A DNA stretch of 17,279 nt. It comes from Chitinophagaceae bacterium UBA2789 (GTDB lineage: Bacteria; Bacteroidota; Bacteroidia; Chitinophagales; Chitinophagaceae). Each line of letters starts with the position of its first letter. Position 1 is the first letter of the stretch. Under the pieces are notes generated by a model. It did no database searches and was not told where the DNA came from. It saw only the letters and a list, made by a program, of their open reading frames with translations. Position numbers and translations under genes: made by a program. This document shows positions 5,648 to 14,504 of the stretch, piece after piece. The stretch lies in the NCBI GenBank assembly GCA_002352145.1, contig DEHX01000108.1:8406-25684 (forward strand), written 5' to 3'.

Positions 5648-8256
5648 TATAGTTTTTGAAGTTTGATCTTATTATTATGCACCCGGGTGCTAACTTCCAA
5701 ATAATAAATGCCGGTTGATAAACTACCTGTCATAATTGAAAAACCATTCAACCCCCTTGATAATTGCACAATACCCTTAAGTACAATTCTGCCAGAATTA
5801 TCGATAATCTTCCAATTTGCCTGCTGTTCTGCAGGAGAAGTTATAGAAACTTTGGCTATCCCATCTGCCACAGGATTGGGGTTAATTTGTAACCTGGTCA
5901 AAAGGTCTGCAAATGAAATAAACACAACTGATGAATAAACAAAACTTCCGTCTTTATCAATAGTCTTCAACCTATATTGTGCAGACTGAAATCCCAGGCC
6001 TGCTGCTTTATTATCAGTATAATCATAGAAAGATCTGGTTGAAGTATTACCACCTGCAGCAATAGTTCCAATGTTTACAAACCCGGCTCCCGTATTTCTC
6101 TCAATTACAAAATAATCTGTATTTCTTTCTTGCTCTGTTTCCCATTTAAGTAATACAGAACCATTAAAAAAGTTTGCTGTAAATGTTATGAGATGCAAGG
6201 GAAGAGTAAGGTTTGATGAACCAAAATAAAAAGATGAAAAGGAAGAAACATTTGCCTGCACAACATAACCATCCGTTCCATGTGCCTCGGCATATACAGG
6301 GTTGATCAGTGATGTTGTTGAAGATACACTGCTCCCGCATGCATCCTGGTTTTTTAATATTTTAATATCAGAGATAGTAGTAATGCCACTCAATGGATCA
6401 GCATCTAATGCGTCAAACTCAGCTTTGGAAAAATACAACCTGATCCGTACCGGGGATGCGGGCTGAAATTGAGGGGTGATCGTTATGTTACGGTCAAGGT
6501 ACCTAACGGAGCCCTGCGTTCTGATGGCACCTGAGTGCTTGTAAAAACAAGAGGTAACGGTACCCAGCGTTTGTCCGTTGGCAAATATTTCAGCCAGGAT
6601 ATTTCCATCTGGTCCGGTTAATGGCACCCAATAGTTACTGTTGGTGGCATCAATAATAACGGTTGAACCATTATTTGAAGTATTTACCGGTCCATCCGTA
6701 ACATCTATGGTTGTTGGTAAAGTGCTTTTATTATTTCCACCATTATTCTGATACCCAAGAAAAGTATATTTCAAAATGGTTCCGGGCCTCGAAAGAACAT
6801 TGGTTCCTCCGCCGGATGGGCCAGAAGTGGAACCAATACTATCGGTAACAGTAAATATTATATTTCCATTCTTTAATGCAAGATCACGGTAACGATCAGT
6901 TCTGAAGAAGTACCGCACAGAATCGTTAACAATTCCATTTCTTGTACTATTAAGTTTGTAGCGGTATAAAGTACCTCTTCTTAAAGTAGGTATGAGCAAT
7001 GACTGGTGCCAACCCGGAATATTAGTAAACCCATAATGATCAATACTGGAAGGCGCAATTGTTGGATATTGCATCCAGTTAGTACCTGATGTCAGAGTAA
7101 CATTACAGTTTGACGCCCCGTTACAGGCAGGATACATGGAAAAAATCGGATCAGTAAATGTTCCTGCTGCAAAATTATATTCCTGCAGTACTGTGGCACC
7201 AGCAGGAACTACTACTTCATTGTAGGAGGTACTACCACAACTGGTACCAGCTGAACTCCAATTAATATACTGGTAATTTTGAGCCGGGTTATTTCTAAAT
7301 CCCGCCCAGTAGGGCCATGCATAGTTATTTCCTGATGAAATGATATTAATTTCATCATCCGTTCTTACACCGTGTTCACTGCTGTACAAATTACCACCCG
7401 GAGTTAAGGAAGGATAGGTTGTTCCGTTATTTGTCTCCATCTCAAAAGCCAGCCCTTGCGGATTACGATGCCCATAAGAAAAAATATGGCTGCGAACTGC
7501 CACCTGGGGTCCTCCTGCATCCGGATCCAATAAAGGATTATCGGCAGGTATAGTACCATCCAGGTTTATACGTAAAATTTTTCCCTGGTATTTTAAATAA
7601 TTATTAGCACTGATTTCTGCCGAAGTTGGCAAGTCCTGGGCTACTATCGGATTACAGCGATTTCCAAACTGATTAGCACCCAGGTCACCACAAGAATAGT
7701 ATAATTTATCATCAGACCCATACACCAGTCTGCCAGAACTATGATCTCCACCCGCAGGAACACCGCTAACCAATATCAGTTCTGACCCAAGTTGACCGGT
7801 AGTAGTATTATAAGTAAATCGTGATATCCTCAGTGAACTGCTGTTATTAGAGTAAGCTATATAGATAAAATTATTGGCGCCTGAACCTTTGAAATCTTTA
7901 TGCAAAGCGAGACCCATCATTCCGTTCTGGCCAATGGAAGTAGCTACACCAAATCCATTCCGCGAAATATTCAAATAGGTACTGGCCCTATGATCAAGGA
8001 TAATACGACTATGACCTGTAAGTGCAGATACGATACGGACTCTTCCAACTTTTTCGGTAATATACAGCGAATCATCCGGACCATAAGTAATCTCAAATGG
8101 ATGTGCTAAATAATACCGGCTCCCGGAGGGTGTAAGTGTCCGGTTAATAGAATCAACAGCAAAAACTTCCTGTGCGGTAAGTTTATGGGTTGTTGCTGTC
8201 AACATTACATAAAAGACAAAAAAGCGGGTAGGGCTCAAAAGGGCTTGTAGTCTCAT
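5647..8256 (-). CDS. T9SS-secreted soluble PQQ-dependent glucose/aldose dehydrogenase
   Basis: The 869-residue protein has a signal peptide (1-29, cleavage near TAQ/E). Residues about 35-500 resemble the six-bladed quinoprotein propeller of Acinetobacter soluble glucose dehydrogenase (GdhB), which oxidises aldoses to lactones with PQQ and Ca2+. Matching landmarks are DHSSGRLV with the likely base H172, GHRNPQGLAF with R264 and N265, PTIAPSS (398-404), LRRG at 425-428 with R426 where GdhB has a PQQ-contacting lysine, and DRYRDL with R455 and R457. Residues about 515-685 form an unnamed beta-rich domain. Residues 686-780 are an Fn3-like module, and 787-869 a T9SS type A tail (INPNPVADG, LSTGIYYLEV). 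The protein should be surface-attached or released. PQQ source and substrate are unknown. Confidence 0.93.
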   Translation of the reverse strand: MRLQALLSPTRFFVFYVMLTATTHKLTAQEVFAVDSINRTLTPSGSRYYLAHPFEITYGPDDSLYITEKVGRVRIVSALTGHSRIILDHRASTYLNISRNGFGVATSIGQNGMMGLALHKDFKGSGANNFIYIAYSNNSSSLRISRFTYNTTTGQLGSELILVSGVPAGGDHSSGRLVYGSDDKLYYSCGDLGANQFGNRCNPIVAQDLPTSAEISANNYLKYQGKILRINLDGTIPADNPLLDPDAGGPQVAVRSHIFSYGHRNPQGLAFEMETNNGTTYPSLTPGGNLYSSEHGVRTDDEINIISSGNNYAWPYWAGFRNNPAQNYQYINWSSAGTSCGSTSYNEVVVPAGATVLQEYNFAAGTFTDPIFSMYPACNGASNCNVTLTSGTNWMQYPTIAPSSIDHYGFTNIPGWHQSLLIPTLRRGTLYRYKLNSTRNGIVNDSVRYFFRTDRYRDLALKNGNIIFTVTDSIGSTSGPSGGGTNVLSRPGTILKYTFLGYQNNGGNNKSTLPTTIDVTDGPVNTSNNGSTVIIDATNSNYWVPLTGPDGNILAEIFANGQTLGTVTSCFYKHSGAIRTQGSVRYLDRNITITPQFQPASPVRIRLYFSKAEFDALDADPLSGITTISDIKILKNQDACGSSVSSTTSLINPVYAEAHGTDGYVVQANVSSFSSFYFGSSNLTLPLHLITFTANFFNGSVLLKWETEQERNTDYFVIERNTGAGFVNIGTIAAGGNTSTRSFYDYTDNKAAGLGFQSAQYRLKTIDKDGSFVYSSVVFISFADLLTRLQINPNPVADGIAKVSITSPAEQQANWKIIDNSGRIVLKGIVQLSRGLNGFSIMTGSLSTGIYYLEVSTRVHNNKIKLQKL

Positions 8257-8275
8257 AGGTCACAGGATCTTTTGA

Positions 8276-8306
8276 TAAAAATACACAGCTCATAAATGTA
8301 TCACAA
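8276..8306 (-). promoter_or_regulatory. Candidate promoter of the PQQ dehydrogenase gene
   Basis: On the minus strand a TTG (8306-8304) is followed after 20 nt by TATTTTTA (8283-8276), close to the Bacteroidota pattern with one mismatch in the -7 box. The ATG lies 19 nt downstream. The upstream terminator at 8379-8406 makes a promoter in this 197-bp gap likely. Confidence 0.35.
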
Positions 8307-8378
8307 GGTAGATTTGACAATTTTAGCCCCCGCATAAATTACAGTTATGCCATTGGCTTTTGTGGTTTATCACTAAGT

Positions 8379-8406
8379 AAAAAAACCTCCCTGAACAGGG
8401 AGGTTT
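8379..8406 (-). terminator. Rho-independent terminator after the Asp-box protein gene
   Basis: On the minus strand AAACCTCCC (8406-8398) pairs with GGGAGGTTT (8391-8383) across a 6-nt loop, and a run of seven T follows (8385-8379, overlapping the end of the stem). A second short hairpin (ATTACCC / GGGTAAT, 8413-8429) lies between it and the stop codon. This separates the Asp-box gene from the PQQ dehydrogenase gene. Confidence 0.9.
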
Positions 8407-8453
8407 ACAGGCATTACCCTGCGGGTAATAACCAGCTACGGAGTTAATAAGTA

Positions 8454-11400
8454 TTACTGCTTAATTACTTTTAGAGTATTTCTCTTGTTCCCAATACCAA
8501 TATTCAAAAGGTAAACTCCTGATGGAAGACCAGACAAACTATTAATAGTGTATGTTGACACTCCAACTCCTACAATAAACTCTTCTCCTCGATAAACCCT
8601 GCCTATCACGTCTGTTAGACTGTATTGCAATTTACCTGTTTGAGTAACCGTATAACGAAAAGTAATTGAAGACTTGAACGGGTTACCCAAAATTTCAAAC
8701 TTACTATTACTACTATTAACCTTTATCTTAATTACATCCGAAAATATATATGTGCCATCTTGGTTTCTTGACCTTATTCTATAATAGTATACTGGTGCTG
8801 GGTTATTTCCAATAAAATCGCTTACAGAATACATTGATTGAGCAGTACTGTTTCTCGCATTTACCTCATGGACTTTTTGAAAATTTGTTCCATCATTGCT
8901 TCTTTCCACTTCATATCTATCTAAGTTAAACTCCCCTTCTGTAATCCAAGTAAGTTTATTATTACTCCCATTGTTGACCCCTGAAAAAGAAATAAAGTCT
9001 ACAGGCAGTGTTTGTAAATACACCCATAAATTAGATTCAAAAATACCTTTACCATGTGTAAAAGCCCTGATCTTATTACCAGGAGCTGGTTGCAAATCCA
9101 TTACATAGGTAGCATCCCACATACCGTTACTAAAATCAAACCATGTAGCCCCCCTATCTTGGGAAACAAAGACACCAAAATCGCTTCCTGCATATAGGAT
9201 TCTTGCATCAATCGGATCAAACATAATTGTATTAAAGGGAACATCAGGAAGACCACTTCCCCTTGGCGACCAGCTATTACCTCCATCTCCAGTTACATAA
9301 ACATGTGTAGTTCCAAAACCACTTAAAGTAACAAATACACTATCATCATTAGTTTTACTAATAGCAAAGTCAGTGACAAACCTGTCAGGTAAAGTTGATG
9401 AGACTGTTGTAAAAGTAGATCCGCCATCTGTGCTCTTTCTTATCCTCGCCGGAGGATTATAATGTACATTGTCATTAGAAATGTCTTGTGCAAATGGTGA
9501 TGTAGAAATATAAAGCTTGTTAGCATTCAAATCAGAAACACCAATTGAAACAGCAGGCTTATGCAATGCATCAATGTAATTTGTCAATGGAATTCCACTC
9601 CCGTTGTTGTTGGAAAATGTTCCAAATGTATTTGTACCCGTATTAAAAGTACTAACATGCAGATTATCTGAAGCAACATACCACCTGTTTGGATTTGCCG
9701 GGCTAACTCCAATGGGCGCCATAAAACTGGTGCGGTTGTCATAAGGGGTAGTAATACTTCCTAGATATGCAAGAACATTTGTACCAAGTGAAGCTCCGTT
9801 ATTTGTTGATGCATATACGCCTCTTGTGTCGCTTGAGCCAAGCATAATATTTTCGTTATCGGGCTTGAACATACAAGGGCCGCCATCACCACCTAATACT
9901 TTTGCCCAGCCAGTACCATTATAGCGAATTACATTATTATCCTGTAACCCCCCCACAACAGTAGTGCCTGATTTTGACTGAGCCACAGTGGGGTAAAATT
10001 GCTGAATTTGTAATCCTCCATTACAAGAAACAAAATTTATAGAAGAAATCGTGGCAGCACCAGCATTCGTTGTTTTAAATATTCCTCCATCAGTTGCAAA
10101 AAATGCTGTAGTACTGCTTCCTGGCAAAAATTTTACATCATGAACATCAGCATGCAAGTAGTTAGTCCCCTCCTGGGCTCCGGGCAATAGATATGATGAA
10201 GAAGCAGCTCCACCGCCAATGGATGTACGAGTGCCTGTTGAACCCGAAATTGTTAATACATATTTACCTACCCCCGCCATAAATAATTTGGATGTACTAC
10301 CGGGGTAAGGAGTTACAACATGCGAATACCATGATTGGTATGATGCATGATTAGAATTTGAAATCATTGTCCATGAATCGCCAAAATTTGTTGACCTGTA
10401 TACTTCATTTTCCGCACTATACCCGGATCCAAGGTCATTCATTCCAATACTTGCAAATAATGTATACGGTGCTGAACTACCCGCTATTGAAAACTTTACA
10501 TCCCCCCTATATCCGCTTTTTGCAGCTGAAGGAAATGATCCCGGCGTTACCTGTGTAAAACTGGTGCCCCCATTGGTTGACTTCCAGATACCTTTATTAC
10601 TATTACCGACATTTCCTGCAGCCAGAAGAATATTCTGATTATTGGCAGGGTCAATCACTACATCACTAACGTAGGTACCAGACCAGATTGGTGATGAGCC
10701 CCATGTGGCTCCTGCATCAGTTGACTTATACAGGCCATCAGTAGCGCAGGCATAAACAATATTGGAATTAGTTGGATCAAATCTCAATACTTGTATGCCA
10801 AAAAGATCAGCATTTACTTTTGTCATTGCATGCGACCATGTATATCCGCCATCAGTTGAGCGAAGGATACCTATGCCATAAGTACCCCTGGTTTTCCAAA
10901 CATTTCTTCCTATATTACCAACCTGACCGGTACTGTTTGCACCATTGGTTAATGTTTCAACCCGATAAACTTCACCTGTTCCGGCAATTAAAATATTTGT
11001 ATCACTTGGATGGTACACAATACTGGAAACTCCCAATACTGCCTGACCAGTTTCAACAGGTTGCCATGCCGTTGCACCATCTCCTTCAGAATAGCTCTTC
11101 CACATACCACCACTTGCACTTCCGGCAAAAATTGTACGCTTACCAGAAGCTGCTGCTGTCGGATTTATAGCTAGTGATAAAACCCTCCCGCCAAATACTT
11201 TTGGCCCCCAGGCTGTCCAGCTGCCAAGATCCTCTACCCTGTGAGCCCCGATAAAAGGATTGTTCTGCTTTATTTCCTGGTATTCTTGCCAGGCTTTTAA
11301 ATACTTACCGGTAAGTGAAGTGGGGTTGGGATATCCTTTTTCCCAGAACCAACCGTTTAATTGTTTATCTGCACCACTTAAACGCTTACGTCTTTCTTTC

Positions 11401-11513
11401 TCATTTTGAGGTGCAGCTGCATCTTTTTGGCTGGTTTTAATACAAGATGAAAGTAAAAGGGAGGCTAAAATAAACAGCACCCCAAGTTGGTTTTTCAAGT
11501 GAATGTTCTTCAT
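8454..11513 (-). CDS. Asp-box (BNR/sortilin-like) propeller protein with lipoprotein signal and T9SS tail
   Basis: The 1019-residue protein starts with a lipoprotein-type signal (LASLLLSSC, C24 with lipobox LSSC). Residues about 95-830 hold many Asp-box motifs of the S/T-x-D/N-x-G-x-x-W/F type, for example STDGGYTW (219-226), STDAGATW (264-271), STNGGTSF (312-319), STNFGDSW (374-381), STDGGSTF (694-701), TGDGGNSW (741-748) and SQDRGATW (784-791). These mark blades of one or two beta-propellers of the sortilin/BNR kind. Sialidase catalytic residues were not recognised, so no enzyme activity is claimed. An Fn3-like module (836-930) and a T9SS type A tail (about 937-1019, with NPF and LPSGVYLLNI) follow. 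The tail has 'GNPF' where 'PNPF' is usual. A lipobox with a T9SS tail is unusual. A role in adhesion or glycan binding is a guess. Confidence 0.9.
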   Translation of the reverse strand: MKNIHLKNQLGVLFILASLLLSSCIKTSQKDAAAPQNEKERRKRLSGADKQLNGWFWEKGYPNPTSLTGKYLKAWQEYQEIKQNNPFIGAHRVEDLGSWTAWGPKVFGGRVLSLAINPTAAASGKRTIFAGSASGGMWKSYSEGDGATAWQPVETGQAVLGVSSIVYHPSDTNILIAGTGEVYRVETLTNGANSTGQVGNIGRNVWKTRGTYGIGILRSTDGGYTWSHAMTKVNADLFGIQVLRFDPTNSNIVYACATDGLYKSTDAGATWGSSPIWSGTYVSDVVIDPANNQNILLAAGNVGNSNKGIWKSTNGGTSFTQVTPGSFPSAAKSGYRGDVKFSIAGSSAPYTLFASIGMNDLGSGYSAENEVYRSTNFGDSWTMISNSNHASYQSWYSHVVTPYPGSTSKLFMAGVGKYVLTISGSTGTRTSIGGGAASSSYLLPGAQEGTNYLHADVHDVKFLPGSSTTAFFATDGGIFKTTNAGAATISSINFVSCNGGLQIQQFYPTVAQSKSGTTVVGGLQDNNVIRYNGTGWAKVLGGDGGPCMFKPDNENIMLGSSDTRGVYASTNNGASLGTNVLAYLGSITTPYDNRTSFMAPIGVSPANPNRWYVASDNLHVSTFNTGTNTFGTFSNNNGSGIPLTNYIDALHKPAVSIGVSDLNANKLYISTSPFAQDISNDNVHYNPPARIRKSTDGGSTFTTVSSTLPDRFVTDFAISKTNDDSVFVTLSGFGTTHVYVTGDGGNSWSPRGSGLPDVPFNTIMFDPIDARILYAGSDFGVFVSQDRGATWFDFSNGMWDATYVMDLQPAPGNKIRAFTHGKGIFESNLWVYLQTLPVDFISFSGVNNGSNNKLTWITEGEFNLDRYEVERSNDGTNFQKVHEVNARNSTAQSMYSVSDFIGNNPAPVYYYRIRSRNQDGTYIFSDVIKIKVNSSNSKFEILGNPFKSSITFRYTVTQTGKLQYSLTDVIGRVYRGEEFIVGVGVSTYTINSLSGLPSGVYLLNIGIGNKRNTLKVIKQ

Positions 11514-11597
11514 AAATTGGATTTGTAGCGGTTATTAACGATAATCAGTTTTAGCTGATATTACGGGTCTTATTGCCCTGGCAAAAGTTTTATTATT

Positions 11598-14249
11598 TTA
11601 AAATATTTTTCCGATGATTATTTTCTTGCTTATTACCTGTTGATTCGCAATAATCTGAATTATATATGTACCACCAGGTAATTGATTAAGGCTATTTAAT
11701 GTAACTGAATTATTTCCGGTATTCAGTCTGTGTCGCTCATTTCTAAATATCCTGCCATGGATATCCTGAAGCGAAATATTTGCCTCTGTATTTATATTGC
11801 TGTTAATGTAAATAGTAGCATATGTACTTGCCGGATTAGGAATTAAACTAACATGGTCTATAGCTTCCTTTATATTAATATTTCTCACTTCGCTGTAGTG
11901 ATTAATATTATTACGGTTTAACAATTTCAACCGGTAGTAAGACTTTCCTTTCAAAGGCTGTGGATCATCAAATTCATAGCTATTTGTGCCAGAAAGATTA
12001 TTTCCTTTTGCAGCTACAAATCCAATAACACTCCAGTTTGTACCATCGTTACTTCTTTCTACATTAAAACCCGTGAAGTCTACTTCCGCAGTTGTCTGCC
12101 AGTTCAACCTTCCAATTATGTTATTCACTGATTTTGCCTGAAAAGAAAGCATATTCACTGTTAACGGATAATCGTCTACCAATACCCGATAATCTTCTGT
12201 TTCACCATCATTGAAGTAACCGGTAGGATTAGCAGCTGACATAGAATTTGATGCTGACGTAATTCTTATCCGTAAATAAGTGAAGTCGCCATTATTAAGA
12301 GGGGATGATATCCCTGTCCATGCCAGGTAAAATGACTGGTAACTGGCCATTGTACTTACTGTAATAGGAGCCAGGCCTTCACTTACATCAAAGACTCCGT
12401 TACCATTATAATCGAACCAGGCACAAAGAGTAGCATTTGCCCCTGAATTATTCCAAACCTGAACTTGTACAACGTACTGATTTATCATTCTTGCAAAAAT
12501 GGGAACATATGCCAGGCCATCTTCATCAGAGCCATCACCTGTTGCATCAGTAGAAGTGTTTTTATTCCATTCCCAATCATATGTTGTACCTATCCTTATT
12601 GCTGTATCTCTTTCATTCAATGCGGGAGATTTTGGATCCGGATCATAAGTGGAAGGCGCATCTCCAAAATCAGCTTTAGGCCTGAAGGCTTCAGCAGCAT
12701 CACCAGCACCCAATACCCAAGTAACAGAACGAGGAGTAGCAACAATTCGGCGTTTAGGAAGTGTAAGCACATTTGTGCCATTGTAAGTTGTTACAGAATC
12801 ATGTAGCCATAATAAAGTACCATTCCACAGCTGACCTGCCTGTCTAGGCTTATCTGATGTTCTTATACCATTGTAAGTAGTCATTGATCTTGACTGCAAG
12901 TCCAAAAGGTTGTAGTTACCAACTGAAGAACTGCTGGCAGCATTAAAATCGTATAAAATACCATCTTTAATAATAATATCACCCCAGTCATGGAGCAAAG
13001 AAGAACCATTATCCACCGGTAATGCAAATACCTGACAGGCTTTCGTAGGCGTGACTGAATCTGCTGCAAAATCAATACGCCAAACAATACCTTCTCTGCC
13101 TGTATTAGTGGAACCACTTTGTGTACCTTCTACTCCCTGGTATAATGATCCGTTATAAAACGCAGCCGAAGCAGATTCCAGTCCGTATGAAAAAGTCGGA
13201 ATATTAAACGGAGCACTATTTACATTATTAATAACCTGAGAAATTTGCTCAGTATTAAAATCGTACTTCCTTATATATCTAACTGAGTCAGGAGCTCCAG
13301 CCGGTGTACATCTTTCCAGTCCATCGACACTATAATACAAAATACGCTTATGAGGGTCATAGGCCAGATCATTAATTTCTCTAACTCTTGCTGTTGTATC
13401 AGTAAATAAAGAAACTGCTCTGCCTGTAGCCGGATCCACCATGTATATTGTATTCAAATCATGCACCGCCAAAACATAGGCCGGCTGCCCAGTAAATGGT
13501 TCAGAAACCGTATAATAATCTGTTGGAAAGCTGCCACTCACACATGCAGTAATATCAGATAACCAGAAAGCTCCGTTTTCTGTACCCCCGCCTCCACAAC
13601 TGCTATTACATGTACCTGTAGCTGTTACAGTAATTACAAAACTTGTAATAGATGCGGCAATATCAATATTTAAGGAGGCATTTGTGGCGGTATTGGCCAC
13701 TGTCGTATTATTGGCAGTTGCTACAGGAGCGGTTCCTCCGCTACCTACTACAGTTAAAGTAGTCCCTGACACTGAAGTCATAGTAATATTTACAGGTGTA
13801 GCACCATTAAAAGCAGTAACTGCAACTACCTGATTTCTGTCAATATCATATAATGAAAAACTGGTATTAGTCACAGCATTATCGAATGTACAGGTAATTA
13901 CACCATTGCCCCTGTATTCTACATCGGCACCAGAACCTCTCGAACCAGCTTCACCAGTATGTGTTGTATTTTCTCCTTGGTTATTAGCAGTAGTATAGTT
14001 GTGTGAAATTGTCAACCTGTTGACCCCAATTGCAAAACTTTGGGTTTGCACCATTGAGGGATACATTCCTGCAGTAATATAACTTGAATAAGCTGCTGTA
14101 TTCCTGTGGAGGTAATCTAAATAGTCCCAATTTATCTGGGCATTAGTACATTGCGCTTTAACATTACCCGGAAGTAATATTGCTGACTGAAACAATATGC
14201 TGAAAAGCAGTAATTGGTATTGCTTTTTCATAAGACGGAAATTGGACAT
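11598..14249 (-). CDS. T9SS-secreted GEVED-domain protein
   Basis: The 883-residue protein has a signal peptide ending near KAQ/C (residue 33). A second ATG at codon 7 (14231) gives the more typical start MKKQYQLLLF, so the true start may be there. Residues about 36-236 are a Thr/Asn/Gly-rich beta domain I cannot name, with Cys at 214, 218 and 236. Residues about 245-515 look like a propeller-type region (AVHDLNTIYMVDPATGRAV, LAYDPHKRILYYSVDG), similar to DUF6923 segments. Residues about 526-690 are a GEVED domain: ADFGDAPSTY, WFDYNGNGVFD (611-621) and GETEDY (682-687). An Fn3-like module (696-793) and a T9SS tail (about 797-883, PNPAS and LPGGTYIIQI) complete it. It is probably a cell-surface adhesin-like protein, but the ligand is unknown. 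Only 84 bp without a clear terminator separate it from the Asp-box gene, so co-transcription is possible. Confidence 0.9.
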   Translation of the reverse strand: MSNFRLMKKQYQLLLFSILFQSAILLPGNVKAQCTNAQINWDYLDYLHRNTAAYSSYITAGMYPSMVQTQSFAIGVNRLTISHNYTTANNQGENTTHTGEAGSRGSGADVEYRGNGVITCTFDNAVTNTSFSLYDIDRNQVVAVTAFNGATPVNITMTSVSGTTLTVVGSGGTAPVATANNTTVANTATNASLNIDIAASITSFVITVTATGTCNSSCGGGGTENGAFWLSDITACVSGSFPTDYYTVSEPFTGQPAYVLAVHDLNTIYMVDPATGRAVSLFTDTTARVREINDLAYDPHKRILYYSVDGLERCTPAGAPDSVRYIRKYDFNTEQISQVINNVNSAPFNIPTFSYGLESASAAFYNGSLYQGVEGTQSGSTNTGREGIVWRIDFAADSVTPTKACQVFALPVDNGSSLLHDWGDIIIKDGILYDFNAASSSSVGNYNLLDLQSRSMTTYNGIRTSDKPRQAGQLWNGTLLWLHDSVTTYNGTNVLTLPKRRIVATPRSVTWVLGAGDAAEAFRPKADFGDAPSTYDPDPKSPALNERDTAIRIGTTYDWEWNKNTSTDATGDGSDEDGLAYVPIFARMINQYVVQVQVWNNSGANATLCAWFDYNGNGVFDVSEGLAPITVSTMASYQSFYLAWTGISSPLNNGDFTYLRIRITSASNSMSAANPTGYFNDGETEDYRVLVDDYPLTVNMLSFQAKSVNNIIGRLNWQTTAEVDFTGFNVERSNDGTNWSVIGFVAAKGNNLSGTNSYEFDDPQPLKGKSYYRLKLLNRNNINHYSEVRNINIKEAIDHVSLIPNPASTYATIYINSNINTEANISLQDIHGRIFRNERHRLNTGNNSVTLNSLNQLPGGTYIIQIIANQQVISKKIIIGKIF

Positions 14250-14436
14250 GTTTTTTCAAAAAGGATGTTGGATGCAGGTTTAATAGCTTTTTGTAGTAAT
14301 AAGTCTACATATCAATCCTATTAAATCCCATGCTAAAATCAGCGTTTTCACTTAGAAACACAACGATATAGGGGATTTTCATTAGTAATTTGGTAGTAGT
14401 ACTCATGCATTTCGTAAAGAGCGCATTAGGGATAAG

Positions 14437-14454
14437 GGTTTTTACGTAAAAACC
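14437..14454. promoter_or_regulatory. 18-bp perfect palindrome upstream of pdxA
   Basis: GGTTTTTACGTAAAAACC is a perfect 18-bp palindrome ending 50 bp before the pdxA ATG. It lies in the 255-bp gap between the divergent GEVED and pdxA genes. A dimeric repressor or activator could bind it, and it could also fold as a 7-bp hairpin with an ACGT loop. I could not identify a convincing promoter for either gene in this gap; TATTTTTA, about 20 bp before pdxA, is the only weak candidate. Confidence 0.5.
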
Positions 14455-14504
14455 ACCCCTCGCCTGCCATTTTATTCATTATTTTTACGGCAATCAATAA
14501 AAAC

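Noticed and set aside
8413..8429. Small hairpin ATTACCC / GGGTAAT near the Asp-box gene stop
   Set aside because: It has a 3-nt loop and no T tract. The stronger terminator just downstream explains termination, so it is not listed separately.
10772..11170. 132-codon plus-strand open frame inside the Asp-box gene
   Set aside because: It is rich in His, Gln, Tyr and Leu, as expected of the complement of a repetitive Gly/Ser/Thr-rich gene. It has no signal, domain or ribosome binding site.
8454..11513. Repeated Asp-box coding motifs as a possible DNA repeat or sialidase
   Set aside because: The motifs repeat at protein level with divergent DNA, so there is no tandem DNA repeat. No sialidase catalytic triad was recognised.
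12465..12806. 113-codon plus-strand open frame inside the GEVED gene
   Set aside because: It is the shadow of the GEVED-domain coding sequence, Cys and Ile rich, with no start signal.
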